Source: Apoderus coryli
Taxonomy: Eukaryota > Arthropoda > Insecta > Coleoptera > Attelabidae
Direction of reading: 5' to 3'
Length of the DNA stretch: 64,000 nt
Assembly (NCBI GenBank): GCA_911728435.2
Contig: OU452202.1
Coordinates: 5,187,135-5,251,134 of the forward strand
Shown here: piece after piece, positions 10,952 to 21,814 of the stretch
Layout of the letters: every line of letters starts with the position of its first letter
Numbering within the stretch: the stretch's first letter is position 1
The notes under the pieces: generated by a model
Told to the model about the DNA's origin: nothing
The model's input: only the letters and a program-made list of their open reading frames with translations
The model's database searches: none
Position numbers and translations under genes: made by a program

Positions 10952-12640
10952 CTGTAACAAAGGAAGAAAAAATAGCTTTAATGATTTTTCAACACGATTT
11001 GTTTAGAGAAGATATTAAGATACACGTTATTATATAAATTTGTCATTTGTTGCAGCTTACATATTGGCAGCTAATATTTCCCAACAGGACCACCACCATA
11101 AGCGCTCGTATTTTCATTTAAATGGTGTTTTTTTGTAGGTGGAATACATTAAATGAGCACAACCGACTTGACAGTTCTCTGTTGTTCAGGGGTATTGGCA
11201 ATTTATCAAGAAACTCATCGAGCATATCGCGCCATTTTAAGGAGGTGTATACAGGAATTGACGCCATACGACCATCGATCGCACCGTGAAGGGGCCGAAC
11301 CACACATTCCTATTGATCCACAGTTTCGCTTTATGAGCCGGTGGAATCATTGATCCAGAATGTTACAGTTAGTCAGTGAGAGATGTAGAGATATCCTTTG
11401 TGTAGGTAAAACCAGTAATTATGTCCGCTCTCATGAAATTATTTTTCGTAAATGTCAATGTAACAAAGACAGGTAGAAAAGTTAGGTTAAGCTAGGTTAA
11501 CGAGAGATCAATAAAAGATGAAACGACGAACCCAATTACCAAAAAAACAAAAATAAAATAATGAACATTGCATTTATGTATTTGGGCGAATAAACATTTT
11601 TCCAGGCGCTGTTTACACTTAAAACTAGTGAGCCGCTAGTACAATCGCAAATATATCCTAGGTTCCTTGAAAAAGCAGTCCATCCTAACTCTCTAGTAGA
11701 GACGGACATATATAGTTGTCTGTTCGGTGGAAGTGGACACATATTTCCGGATGCCTCACTGATATATCAAGCCCGTATATGTAGGTATAGCTATGGTATT
11801 CTGGTGAGCAAAACAGCTGTAAAGCCAGTAATTTCCTTTTTAAGTTAAGAGCTATTTTGTCCTGGAGCTAAACTAACAAAAAAACATTTTTTTATAATTA
11901 CTAACATTTTTATAACTAATTGTAACTCACTAGCTGGGAATATAGAATGTATGTATTTCGGTAGCGTGAGAAACTATTTTAATAGTGTTGGTTTTAACAC
12001 GGTTCATATCCAACAAACCGCATCAGCATTATAATCGGTTTTTCATCCATATTTTTTCTACCTTTGGCTTTTTGTTTCCTTAATGGGATTTTAATGACTG
12101 GCACACACTCATAAGCACATACACCCATTGTATAAGTACCTAAGTTTGTATATCTTAGGCTGTGGTAAATTTATAATTAATTTTATAATTATTTCACAAT
12201 ATAAGATTTATCTCAACATATTATTCAAGCAGTATGTAGATTCGAGTAAAAACTATATAATGTGGTAAAATTGCTATTTTTCGACTGCAAAACAGTTTGT
12301 CACACATTTTTATTGTTAAATGAAGCATATTCAAGTAAGCTATTTGAGAATATTTAGAGAATTAGAACCCTATAATTTCTTAATTTAAATTATCCAAAAA
12401 GTCAAGTAATAGATTCTAAAATGTTTACATAAATAATCATAAACAGACACCATTGCAAACAGCTGTTAAATTACAGGTAGGTATCTGTGGAACTATAGGT
12501 GACTACTTCTTCTACAAATTTTACAGTGATGCACCATGATATTACTAATTAATTAATTGTTCACAACACCCAATTTCAAGTAAAAATTTATACACGAAAA
12601 TAAATAATAAAGATCATAAGTAATATATTCCGCCCGGTAT
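10952..12640. other. Region upstream of the first coding exon; no gene seen
   Basis: This region should contain the intron and possibly the 5' UTR exon or promoter of the Odd-skipped gene, but nothing specific can be placed. The small frames at 11118-11353 on both strands have no recognised motif. The rest is AT-rich. Confidence 0.4.
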
Positions 12641-12809
12641 CACAAGAAAATACTACATTTTATTAGGCCAATCATAGATGGCGTTACGAGAATTTTTTCC
12701 ATATGATTTTTATTTAGCATTAATCTTCAAACGATACGTGTATAAATTTCACAGCAATCTGACTATTGATTCGTGAGTTATAGCATTTTGTGCGAAACAA
12801 CGTTTATTA

Positions 12810-13160
12810 TTGAAAAAAAGTGAATTTCGAGTTTTGATAAAGCATTGCTTTTTGATGAAAAAAATACCAAACAATGGCGGGATAAACATTATCCGAGCTC
12901 TGCTCCATCGAGACAAATGATAGAGAAGTGGATTCCTGAATTAAACGTGGTCGTATCAGCAGAAATGATGCAGAGCGCAGTGGACGTGCAAATGAGGCTG
13001 TTATTCCAGAAAAAAAAATCACAAATTGGTTATGAATTTATGAACGATCGCAAATTGAAGGTGGACGAGCTAGCTGACATTGTAAAGATATCAGATGGTA
13101 GTGTTTTTACCATTTTACATGAACATTTGGGTATGCGAAAGCTCTGTGCAAAGTGTGTGC
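12810..13160 (+). pseudogene. mariner transposase N-terminal part (split by a P-like element)
   Basis: The frame begins at TTG where ATG is expected and reads KSEFRVLIKHCFLMKKNTKQ, then PSSAPSRQMIEKWI, later NDRKLKVDELADIVKISDGS and ILHEHLGMRKLCAK. This is the bipartite HTH region of mariner transposases, including the HEHLGM motif before the WVP linker. The frame stops at the P-like insertion at 13161 and resumes at 14483. A 5' UTR-like stretch from about 12660 probably belongs to the element, but I cannot see its outer inverted repeat. A second copy from the same family is at 34128-35030. Confidence 0.88.
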
Positions 13161-14482
13161 CACAAAACATACCCCCTTAGAAGATTAACTCAAAGGGCAG
13201 AGAGTTGGACACTGTTTTTAACTATGCGCTGCAAACGAAAAGTGAAGAAAACTGTCTGCTATACTACGTTTAGTATGACTTCATATTGCTAGGTGTCGCT
13301 AAAATATTTTTCATTTTAAAATCACAAAACATCCCCATATTTTATGTTTAAAATGTTTTAGTATTTCCCACAAAAGTTGGCCATTTTTTATGGTATAATT
13401 TCAAGTCTTATTTTGATTTTTTGCGTTAAGATTATGAAAAAGGAGTGCGCGTCTTGTTTAAAAGTTTGTTTATTTGTAAATTATGCATAAAAATTGCGTA
13501 CAGTGTGTGCTATTTTTAATATTATGGCTCTTTTGTTGGAGAAGTTCGACCGGCAAAAAACAAATGTGTTCCAACTGTGAGACTAAGAATGGTAGTTTTT
13601 TCCGATTTCCAAACCCTAATAAAGAACCAGAAATGCTACTAAAGTTGGCAAATATAAACAACCCCCGTTTATTTAATATTCCTTTTGATAAACTACTTCT
13701 AGTGTGTGCGAAACATTTTTCTCCGGATGAGTTTCAGTTTGGGTGTCGAAGAGCCTTAAATGGAATGCAACACCAATATAACATCTTAATACAGGTAAGC
13801 AAACAACGCACTTCTATTAAATGTTGTACATGTTTTTATGAAATAATTGAATTTATAGAGAAGAAAACTGGAACCCTCTAGTTGTGACATAGACATAAGT
13901 ACTGGATCTACCACATCAAAGGAATCCATAGGTGACCCTAGTAGGTATAAGTTAGGTACCCCATGGTCATCGATGACATGCCTAGCACATTGAAAGAATA
14001 AGAATACTTACCTATATTTAGAAGAATTTTATTTATTTTTTTAAATTATAAACTTTATTGTGTACCTACTACCTACTTTTTGACTAGATTAAAATGTAAA
14101 ATAATATTGTTAATTGTGCGTTTCTATTTTAATAATAAATATTTTATAATAATAAATGATTTTTTTTCGAGCTCATTAATGTTTTGTGTCGTGTTGCATA
14201 TAATGGTACAACTTTTTTTGTAGTTTTTCAAAAATATTTTGAACACTATCCTGTTAATTTATTTTTGTATCTCGTTTTAATATTTTTTTGAAAAACTACA
14301 ATAATTAATAGTTGCATCATAATCTGTAACTAATTAAATTTATTGGAAATATTCCTCACTAATATTATTTTAAATTTCCCGCCAAAACCAATTTATGAGT
14401 ATGCGACAAATCAAAAGATGGCGCTTCTTTTAGTCCAGTTTGTTCACATTGTGGTTCGTATTCTAAAGGGGTATGTTTTGTG
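13161..14482 (+). mobile_element. P-element-like transposon inserted in mariner, 8-bp target duplication
   Basis: The ends are inverted repeats of CACAAAACATACCCC (15 bp, followed by imperfect CTTAGAA/TTAGAA). They are flanked by GTGTGTGC (13153-13160) and GTGGGTGC (14483-14490), an 8-bp duplication with one mismatch. An 8-bp duplication and CA termini fit the P superfamily, and the THAP domain encoded inside is the DNA-binding domain of P transposases. Removing the 1322-bp element and one repeat restores the mariner frame ...KLCAK(W/C)VPREL..., so the boundaries are precise. The catalytic region of a P transposase (normally over 500 further residues) is absent, so the element is non-autonomous. 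Confidence 0.82.
13483..13993 (+). CDS. THAP-domain protein of the P-like element (two exons)
   Basis: Exon 13483-13794 is followed by a 64-bp intron (CAG|GTAAGC ... TTTATAG|AG) and exon 13859-13993, giving 148 aa; both junctions are phase 0. The THAP zinc-binding pattern is visible: CSNC at about residues 28-31, FFRFPNPNKEP, then VCAKHFSPDEFQFG with the closing C and H. Residues 1-26 (MHKNCVQCVLFLILWL...) are hydrophobic and unlike a THAP start, so translation may begin at Met27 just before CSNC. The second exon adds only a short Ser/Thr-rich tail. THAP domains bind DNA; with no catalytic domain this product could at most be a repressor-like or vestigial protein. Stop codons after the intron are not premature relative to any visible domain. 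Confidence 0.55.
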
Positions 14483-14605
14483 GTGGGTGCCTCGTGAGCT
14501 CAGAGTCGACCACAAATAACAACGAATTGATGCTTCAGAGGAGTGTTTGGCGCTGTTAAACCGCAATAAAATGGAACTCTGTCGTCGATATGTGTTGCGT
14601 AACGG
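14483..14605 (+). pseudogene. mariner transposase continuation after the P-like insertion
   Basis: The translation resumes VPRELRVDHK, then QRIDASEECLALLNRNKMEL, the segment following HEHLGM...CAKWVPREL in mariner transposases (compare the same segment at 34375-34465). It degenerates after CRRYV at about 14603; the catalytic half is missing. Confidence 0.85.
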
Positions 14606-15349
14606 CACTGCCTTGTGTGCGTCCCTAATTGTTTCGTTAGGTTTATAATATTTTCATTTAGGTTGGTTATAAATATTTAAGTTGAATAGATATGTCAAAA
14701 CAACAAATATTTAAGTTTCATTTATTTTGCGCACACTATCTATAGTGCAATTTTTATTTTTATACTGGAAATTGGTGGGGGATCGACTACTCCGAGAAGA
14801 GCCATATTGGTATTCGGAGAGCGTTGGGGTAACAACCGATATACGTTTTCGTTAATTTGAAGATTCGAAAAACCTGGCTATAATAATCGTATAAATTTGT
14901 TTTTATTTTTCTTTGACCTTTTCTTTATTATATTTTGCTTTTAGTTTTCTTGATTTTAGGTCAGGATTTTATAAAATTTTAACTGCCACATAATATTTTA
15001 ACAATTTATTATGACGTTTCTATCATTTTTATTGATCTTTATCAAATATCTAAAATATTGAGATACATTTTCGTCAAACACTAAGTTACAACTGCAAAAC
15101 ATACACTTACCACCCTCAGCGTGGATATCATTCCAAAACATTAAACATATAATAAGTAACAGTACTTTCACATCACAAAAGGTATCGCACATTTAAAATC
15201 AAATTTTTTGATTTATTACATTGTCACAGGATAACACCAGAACATTTGAGTATTAATTTGTTAGTGTACTTTAATACATCTCTGAATTAAACTATTCGGA
15301 TCCAGAATTCAGCAAGAGCTAGTGAAATTGTGAAAAATGCACTAATTAA
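14606..15349. other. No gene; partial inverted copy of the Penelope 3' region
   Basis: Parts of 14890-15300 match, in reverse complement, parts of 18780-19345 on the far side (for example AATTTGTTAGTGTA and AATACATCTCTGAATTAAAC). This suggests an inverted, truncated Penelope end. A 64-aa minus-strand frame (15192-14998) with a hydrophobic start lies here but falls in this repeat, so I do not call it a gene. Confidence 0.45.
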
Positions 15350-15641
15350 AACAACTACCCAACATAACAAATAATCAAAACCAAAATAATAAATTAAATC
15401 GCTATCTCTCCTTGTCATATATAGAGGGTTTATCGCATCAGCTTTCAAATTATTTTAAAAAGTATATTATTATGGTTTGTCATAAAAGTCGTAACCTATT
15501 CTCAAGGTTTTTTAGCAATTTAAAATCAAAAACTCCTAAAAACAAAAAAAGTAACTTGATTTATGAAATACCTTGTACAAATTGCTCATCAGTATATAGT
15601 TGACAAACATCTCAATATTTAGAAAAGTGGATAGTCACAAG
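15350..15641 (+). pseudogene. Penelope-like element, GIY-YIG endonuclease part (5' segment)
   Basis: The frame reads SYIEGLSHQLSNYFKKYIIM, CHKSRNLFSRFFSNLKSKTP, then KSNLIYEIPCTNCSSVYS followed by a stop where the GIY-YIG family has YIGQT, and QTSQYLEKWI. NLIYEIPCTNC..VY.GQT..YL..R is the GIY-YIG signature with the CxxC zinc pair typical of Penelope-like retroelements. Coding resumes at 18523 after the insertion. The reverse transcriptase is absent: the copy is 5'-truncated, and the stop at 15601 inactivates it. Confidence 0.85.
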
Positions 15642-18514
15642 CAAAGATTAATCTACACAATAGATAGTCAGCCCAATGCATTAAAATCAGAACATCTCTA
15701 AGTATGCCTGCCACTACGTGGCGTAGACTAGCGTGTAAAGCATAGAGCAGTATTGTCACAGCCAGAAACCGTTTTGTAGTTTATTAATATCAAAAACAAA
15801 ACGCAACGTATAACAATTATTTAGATCATTTGCAACAGATATGCACCGGCAATGCTGTATTGTCAGAGAGAGAAATTGATGAAATTCTGTATTAATCTGG
15901 AGGGGATACGCAGGGAGGGTAGAAAAAAAAACAAGCGAATGTGGTGTGTGTCGTGCTGTTGCCAATTCGTCGGTAAAAGAAACACACAGGGTGATTTATT
16001 ACAAGTACAGTATTGAAATAAAAGCCTAATCTCTATGAATTAAATTTAATATAATAATATTTAATCCATGTCATACATGTTTCAAGACTAGACCAGTCCC
16101 ATGATCAGTGGCGAACAATCGTTAAATGAAAAGCTTTTAGATAGAAACATACTTTTGACTAAATATTTCACGTAGACAATGTGGCAAAGATGTAACAAGA
16201 TTGTTGTAGATCTTATAATACCTATAATAAAAAAATTATCAGTGCTACCTATATTATATTAGGTATACCTATTATAATAGTCTGTCTGTTCTTCAGGTAT
16301 AAGTTCCACTTTATCGGTTTAGGTACTTAAATTTTACTTCTTTTTAATGTTTCTTCGGGTAAATAATAAGTTCGGTAGGAATAGGGCTTTGGGTATGAAA
16401 CAAAAAATATAGAAAATAGAAATTTGATATAGGGGTAGTTCTAAGCATTTACAAGTTTGTGACGTGTAGCGATTTTCGATGCCGCCCCCGGAGGTATACA
16501 TGCGGGCGGCGCAATGCCGTTTTAAATATCTCGTTTCGCTTTCTTGGAAAATAAAAAATTATAACTGATAACTGAAACTTAGTACTTAAACGTGGGCGTA
16601 AGAGGTAAGCTCACTTCACACTCACTCTATTAATGAAAGAAAGTTAACATTTTGAGCATCTGCGTAAAATTAAATGTATCCGTTTGGTGGGTAGTTTTGA
16701 TTACAATAAGTCGGTGCCAAGCCCAAGCCCGAAACAAAATAAATCTATATTTACCTACTACCTATTTGGCTTGGTACCGACTATTATGTGCATTGTTGTC
16801 TTTTGAATGATATTTGTATTTTGTTATTTTTCGTATTTTTTATTAGTTCTTTTGACAGCTCTGGTGTCATCAATACACCTGTATCCCGAATTGCACCAAA
16901 TTGCGATGCTATTGAACAAGCATATAATCCTAAATATAATATTCTTTTTGAACTACCTGTATCTCGAAAACCAAGCCGTAGCGGACCCATGTACATATGA
17001 AATTTGTATCTTAAAATTAGTCAAAGAATCACCCTTTAAAGTTTGTACAAGTACTTATGCAACACCCTGTATACATAGAAACTTTGATTTGCAATTTGCA
17101 AATCTGTCAAACTAGGTAATGCTGTTTTTTTTTATTTACTTTCAAATATGGTATTATGTAATTGTATTCAAATTAAATGTTTGGGGATGATATTTACGAG
17201 TTTTATTTTTTTATATAGAGAAACTGTTATTCAGTTTTTAAGGATCAATCTGAAGCAGACGATTGTACTTGTTAAAACATGAAAAAAGTTATTGTCGTGA
17301 TACTTTTAACACCCTGTTGGTGGGTTTTTAAAGCTTTTTACGAAACGTGTTAACAATACAATCTACATAAATCGTTAGTTTTTTAAAGTTTTATGATCAT
17401 TGCACAAAAACCAATATTAGGGAGACTGTAAGTTTTTTTTCAATTCGGCGTTGCAGAATTTGAACCTAATTGTGATAATTGTGTTATTTTACTAGTATAG
17501 ATATTTTTGAGTAAATTAATTCGGTTATAATCGATGAGTAGAATCTTTGGAGTAAAATACATTTCACAAAAACCCTGAACCATATTTCTCAATAGATTTA
17601 AATTTTCATTAAAAACAGATTAAAAATTCTAATTTTTTACATCCTGCATCCGTATTTTTTTAAATAATTATTGTCATGCTGGAAATTTCAAACCTTATTT
17701 ACTTCAGCAACTTGTAAAAAGCACAGCCTTTTTAATATTAACATTTCTTAAAATCGATATTACGCGATAACGATGACTTTCTATCAATATCACAGAAGGA
17801 TACATTTATTACGTATATAATTTGTTAGATTTTACATCTCCGAATTGAAACACACGCAAAAAATGTGCATAAAAAAGTTAGGGTAGCATTTCACGCCTGT
17901 ATGCCCCTTTAATTTACCCGCCTCTGAGATTTATTTTTTCATAATGTTAACGACAAGTTGAATCTGCTGTTTGAGTTTGATCCTTAAAACTGAATCAGGT
18001 AATAACCGGAAGTCCTATCTATAACGCCAAATTTCGTTAATTTAAATATAACTTTTTGATGCATCCTTATATCCGAAATTTAAAATTAAATGACTAAAAT
18101 AATATTATTTTCGTCATTTAAAATTATTGTCTAAAACATTTAATAAACCAGCCCGGTATATTTATACTATTATAGTAATTTCTTTTATTTTCGTCCATAC
18201 ACATTAATCTTTACGTAGATAGGTATACGTATACCATATAATTTTAAACAAAAAACACTGCTGCACAGTAGTACATATATGATACCTATAATATAAAAAC
18301 AAACTCCCACCTCGTAGGGGAAAGTATACTCGTCCTTGTCTAACATTGCCTATATGATTATTTTATTTCAACACAATACATATAACGCCATCTACAATTT
18401 CCATAATTTCCATGGTTGCATGTTTTTCTAATAGATGTAGCTCGTGTCGAGACAGTTTCAATATTTGTTTTATTTCCCATATACGCTGACTATCTATTGT
18501 GTAGATTAATCTTT
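15642..18514. mobile_element. 2.87-kb TIR element (hAT-like, non-coding) inside the Penelope copy
   Basis: A perfect 30-bp terminal inverted repeat starts AAAGATTAATCTACACAATA and ends GATAGTCAGC (15643-15672; inverse at 18485-18514). It is flanked by an exact 8-bp duplication GTCACAAG at 15634-15641 and 18515-18522. Excising it joins the Penelope frame as ...DSHKYDKKNK.... An 8-bp duplication suggests hAT or a related superfamily, but no transposase is recognisable. Inside are a GC-rich patch (about 16471-16520) and a further inverted-repeat pair (about 17225-17262 against 17940-17990), so it also holds a nested element. Confidence 0.8.
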
Positions 18515-18522
18515 GTCACAAG

Positions 18523-18739
18523 TATGACAAGAAAAACAAAACAGCATTAACCAACCACGAAATACTCGTATCTGGAAAACATCAGTTTGACTATAATAAC
18601 ACAGAAATTTTGAGATGTGAACAAAATCTAAAAATGAGGGAGTTTTTAGAAATGGTATCTATACTCCAAAATTCAAATAGTATAAATGATAGGAAAGATT
18701 TAAATAATCTTAACAAATGTTTCATATCTGTTCTGTAGG
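18523..18739 (+). pseudogene. Penelope-like element, C-terminal end of GIY-YIG ORF
   Basis: The frame continues from the left half as YDKKNKTALTNHEILVSGKH, QFDYNNTEILRCEQNLKMRE, FLEMVSILQNSNSINDRKDL and NNLNKCFISVL up to TAG 18737-18739. TALTNHE..., EQN..KREFLEM and N..NSINDR.D...L are conserved C-terminal features of arthropod Penelope-like ORFs. The 3' region with the ribozyme-like motif follows at 19145-19200. Confidence 0.85.
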
Positions 18740-19144
18740 TAGATTTATCGATTCGACCAAAAAATATTGTGGGTACTTACGTTTAATTCAGAGATGTATT
18801 AAAATACACTAACAAATTAATACACAAATGTTCTGTGCGATACTTTTTGTGATGTGAAAGTACCTACTGTTATTATATTCGGTTGAAATCAGAACTACAT
18901 AAATATATTTTCAAAGATCTTTAATAGAAATGATTTACAAGAAAAAACATTTACATTAAATCATTCACTATGAAATTTACTGTTTGCAATTAGTGTAATT
19001 AATTTTTAAGTTTTTAAGTTTTCTAAATATTATCAATTGACCTCATTTATTGTTTTGATACTATTGAATAGTTTTCAGAAAATGTATTCATATTTCGAAA
19101 ATCTATGTTTACGGTTTAGACACTAGGTAACATTTTTGTAAAGC

Positions 19145-19200
19145 TTATTAATGCCACTGATGATGGAACAGTGAGTTCCGAAACATGTTTGGCTAAGTAA
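19145..19200 (+). ncRNA. Hammerhead-ribozyme-like motif, Penelope 3' end (copy 1)
   Basis: The core boxes CTGATGA (19157-19163) and GAAAC (19180-19184) flank a stem II of GGAAC/GTTCC with loop AGTGA. Stem I can form from GCCA (19153-19156) with TGGC (19190-19193), then a bulge and TTA/TAA pairs. Helix III would be the minimal CATG type, and the predicted cleavage follows GTT at 19189. Penelope-like elements are known to carry hammerhead motifs in their terminal repeats. An extra U between CTGATGA and stem II is unusual. Confidence 0.6.
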
Positions 19201-19519
19201 ACAGCAATATAAAACATTTGGTGGAGTAGACGTCTTTGTTTTGTAAATACATCCCGCTCCTCGTCGTAATGGATTATTTCAGAAAATAAATATATATTTT
19301 ATCTAAAATCAAGAAAACTCAAAGCAAAATATAATAATCGTATATTGTTATATAATCCGTCTGTGCCTATTGTGTAATGTGTGTGTGAAGAAACTGGAAC
19401 ATAAGCGGGCCATTACCAACCACGGGCAACCAGGAAAAGGTAGGAAGCCATTTTCCAGTTAATTCACTAATATTAATTCACTAATATTATTTCAATTCAT
19501 AATCACTATAAGCGTATTC

Positions 19520-19583
19520 GGCGCTTACAATATGTGACAATGGATGAAACATGGCTTCACTATTACACACCAGAATCCAAATG
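19520..19583 (+). pseudogene. mariner transposase fragment around the first catalytic Asp
   Basis: The short frame LQYVTMDETWLHYYTPESK is the mariner motif containing the first catalytic Asp (TMDET, then WLHYYTPESK). Only about 20 codons survive, next to a small direct repeat of TTCACTAATATTAA at about 19460. Confidence 0.75.
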
Positions 19584-19744
19584 ACACGTTGTTATATCGT
19601 GTAACGCTCCATTTTTACTAAACCTAAACTGACAGCTGTCGATTTGTTTTCTTTTAGCGTTGCCAACACTCTACTGCATAAATAGCGGCAAATTCAAATC
19701 TTGCGATAATTTTGGGACACCCTTTATAATACCGTAGTTTAAAT

Positions 19745-19948
19745 AGGAATCGGTGTCGTCATTGGTAGAACGCGCGCTTTGCATGGGGAAGGTCATGTGT
19801 TCAAATCCCAGATCTTGCACTTTTTTTTATTTCTAATTTTTGAATAAAGTAGTTAGTTTATTGAAAATAATAAAAATAATACTATTATAATAATCATTAT
19901 GATTATAATTCTGTTTCGTTCCGCAGGTCATATATTTTAGATTATATT
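19745..19948 (+). mobile_element. tRNA-Ala-like SINE, 5' part
   Basis: The head GGTGTCGTCATTGGTAGAAC resembles the A-box arm of a tRNA. GCTTTGCATG supplies an anticodon loop with TGC (Ala), and GTGTTCAAATCCCAGA is a good B box. The body (TTATTGAAAATAATAAAAAT..., TTTCGTTCCGCAGGTCATAT) is shared with copies at 47295-47520, 56640-56812 and 60059-60165. The copy is interrupted after AGATTATATT by a LINE and resumes at 20771. Confidence 0.7.
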
Positions 19949-20770
19949 ATAATAATAAAGCATTTATTGCCCAACAGTTTCCCAATTATAGGACAATACA
20001 TACAAAATCAATAACTATTAAATTAATTGAATACACAAAGAAAACTTACAATACACACGTTTACACTATAAATGTTTCTGAAGCTAACATTCTAAGGTTA
20101 TATTCTAACGTTGTAAAAATGTCACATATGCCAGAAATCGAATCAAAATTATTGCACATAATATGTACAGGCGATCTCAATAACACATTAGTTCTAGCTC
20201 TGTCTAAATAAAATGTCGCATTTGATCTAGTATTCAATCTAGGAACTAAAAAATTTATACTTGATAACAAGGAAGAACAGTCTATCTTATCTCGCAATAA
20301 TTTATATAACATTACTACTACTGAATTCTTCTATATTCCAAGCTCTACATATTAAAACGAGACAGCAACAAACAATGATCGATTCCTCTAACAGGATAAA
20401 CCCCATCTGTTTTAAAAACTAGATACTTTAGAAACCGGCGTTGTATCTCTTCGATCTCCAACTTGTGAGCATTATACTGAGGATACCAGACAATAGACGA
20501 GTACTCTAGTTTCGATCTGACATATGTGTTAAACAGAGTAATGAGCACAGAAACACTATCAAAGCCTCTACAGTTACGCATTATGAAGCCATACATACGT
20601 GACGCCTCAGATGTCACTCTATTGATGTGGTCCAGGAATAAAAATTTGTGATCGAATGTGACACCCAAATCCGTGAACGCATGACATCGCTCAAGCTGAA
20701 TTTCGGAAATGTTGTACGGATAGTCAATAAGCGTAGCCCTTCGCGTGAAACTAAAGCATTTGCATTTTTA
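19949..20770 (-). pseudogene. jockey-like LINE 3' half inserted in the SINE
   Basis: Minus-strand frames give LERCHAFTDLGVTFDHKFLF, SRMYGFIMRNCRGFDSVSVL, YVRSKLEYSSIVWYPQYNAH, QRRFLKYLVFKTDGVYPVRG, then a shift and LVPRLNTRSNATFYLDRART. This is the connection/thumb region of jockey-clade ORF2, downstream of YADD, which is missing through 5' truncation. Frameshifts occur at about 20700 and 20330. The 3' end carries GCAATAAATGC and ends in a short TTATTATTAT tail at 19949. Related in sequence to the copy at 29940-31262. Confidence 0.85.
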
Positions 20771-20812
20771 TATCTTGTCGGGAAAGTTTTGGAGCGACAC
20801 AACCGATTTTTC
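20771..20812 (+). mobile_element. tRNA-Ala-like SINE, 3' end after the LINE insertion
   Basis: TATCTTGTCGGGAAAGTTTT followed by GGAGCGACACAACCGATTTT is the 3' end seen intact in the minus-strand copy at 47295-47340. Both SINE halves are in the same orientation with the LINE between them. Confidence 0.75.
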
Positions 20813-21814
20813 TATATTTGGGTCCTGTTTTAACCTCTTAATGGACGCGTAATTTACATTAATTTCATCCCTATATCTTATTTATCTAATAGTATGTTTG
20901 TATCAAATTTGGTTAAAACTCGTCGAACCGTTTTTTAGTAATTGTACATGTAGAGAGAATGACGACATAACTTTAAAGATATTTTGATGAATCAAGACTA
21001 TTGATCGATTTTAAGAGTTACAGGTTAAAGAAAGAAAAAGTAATGATGTGTTAGTTTAGTTATGAAGCCCTTTGCGGTTTATTGGTCACGGTTATTTGGC
21101 AACTTACAGTTTAAGGATAAAGAATGTTTAATATATTTCTTCATGTACAAAAAGCTAAATTTTCTAAAATAGTAAACGTCATCAGGTCAAATAAACGTTG
21201 TTATAAGAATAAATGTTTCCTGGTAGTTTTTATGGTATTTTTAAAATCATAGAAATCAAATAAACATATTTTTCCACTAAACCTTATACCTACTATAATC
21301 AAGCAGGTAAAAAACTTCTCTTTAGTTCTATTTACTTAACATGCTGTTTTGTTTATTTTTCTATTATGGATGTTAAAGTTCTCGGAATACTGAAAGTCCT
21401 ATGTATGCATATCCATTTTGAATATTTACTTAGAGAATATTTTCCATCATCATTATTAACATTTGAAAATTTTACACGTACAGACCGATGAATAAGTATT
21501 TGAATAACGAGTTAACATATGGTCAGAAGAATGGCTTTATGGTACGATTCTAGCCTTTAAAAATATAAATGTGCATTTATTGGCCATAATTATAATATAA
21601 CCAAATGTCATCTTAAACTCTTGTGCATTATAAAATTTACTGTTAATTGTTAACTAATTGATAACATTTTTGATAAATGATATAAAATTTATTTTACCTT
21701 CGCACTAAGTAGGTATAATCTCAATTCAACTCACGACAAGCTTAACGAATCGAGGTTCGTGGATGGCCTTCAAAATAGTGGCAACAGTTTTGTCAGAATT
21801 TACTCTCTAAGTTA
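20813..21814. other. No gene recognised
   Basis: AT-rich sequence without a recognisable coding region or complete repeat. Confidence 0.4.

Noticed and set aside
14998..15192. 64-aa minus-strand frame with signal-peptide-like start and several Cys
   Set aside because: It lies in the inverted copy of the Penelope 3' region, and the matching part on the other side (near 18835) is full of stops.
16784..17115. Overlapping 70-102-aa frames on both strands inside the 2.87-kb TIR element
   Set aside because: No motif in any frame and strong AT bias; could not be tied to a transposase.
19745..19815. tRNA-Ala gene
   Set aside because: The arms do not pair as in a functional tRNA (acceptor stem absent, D-arm altered), and the sequence continues into a dispersed repeat body; it is a SINE head.
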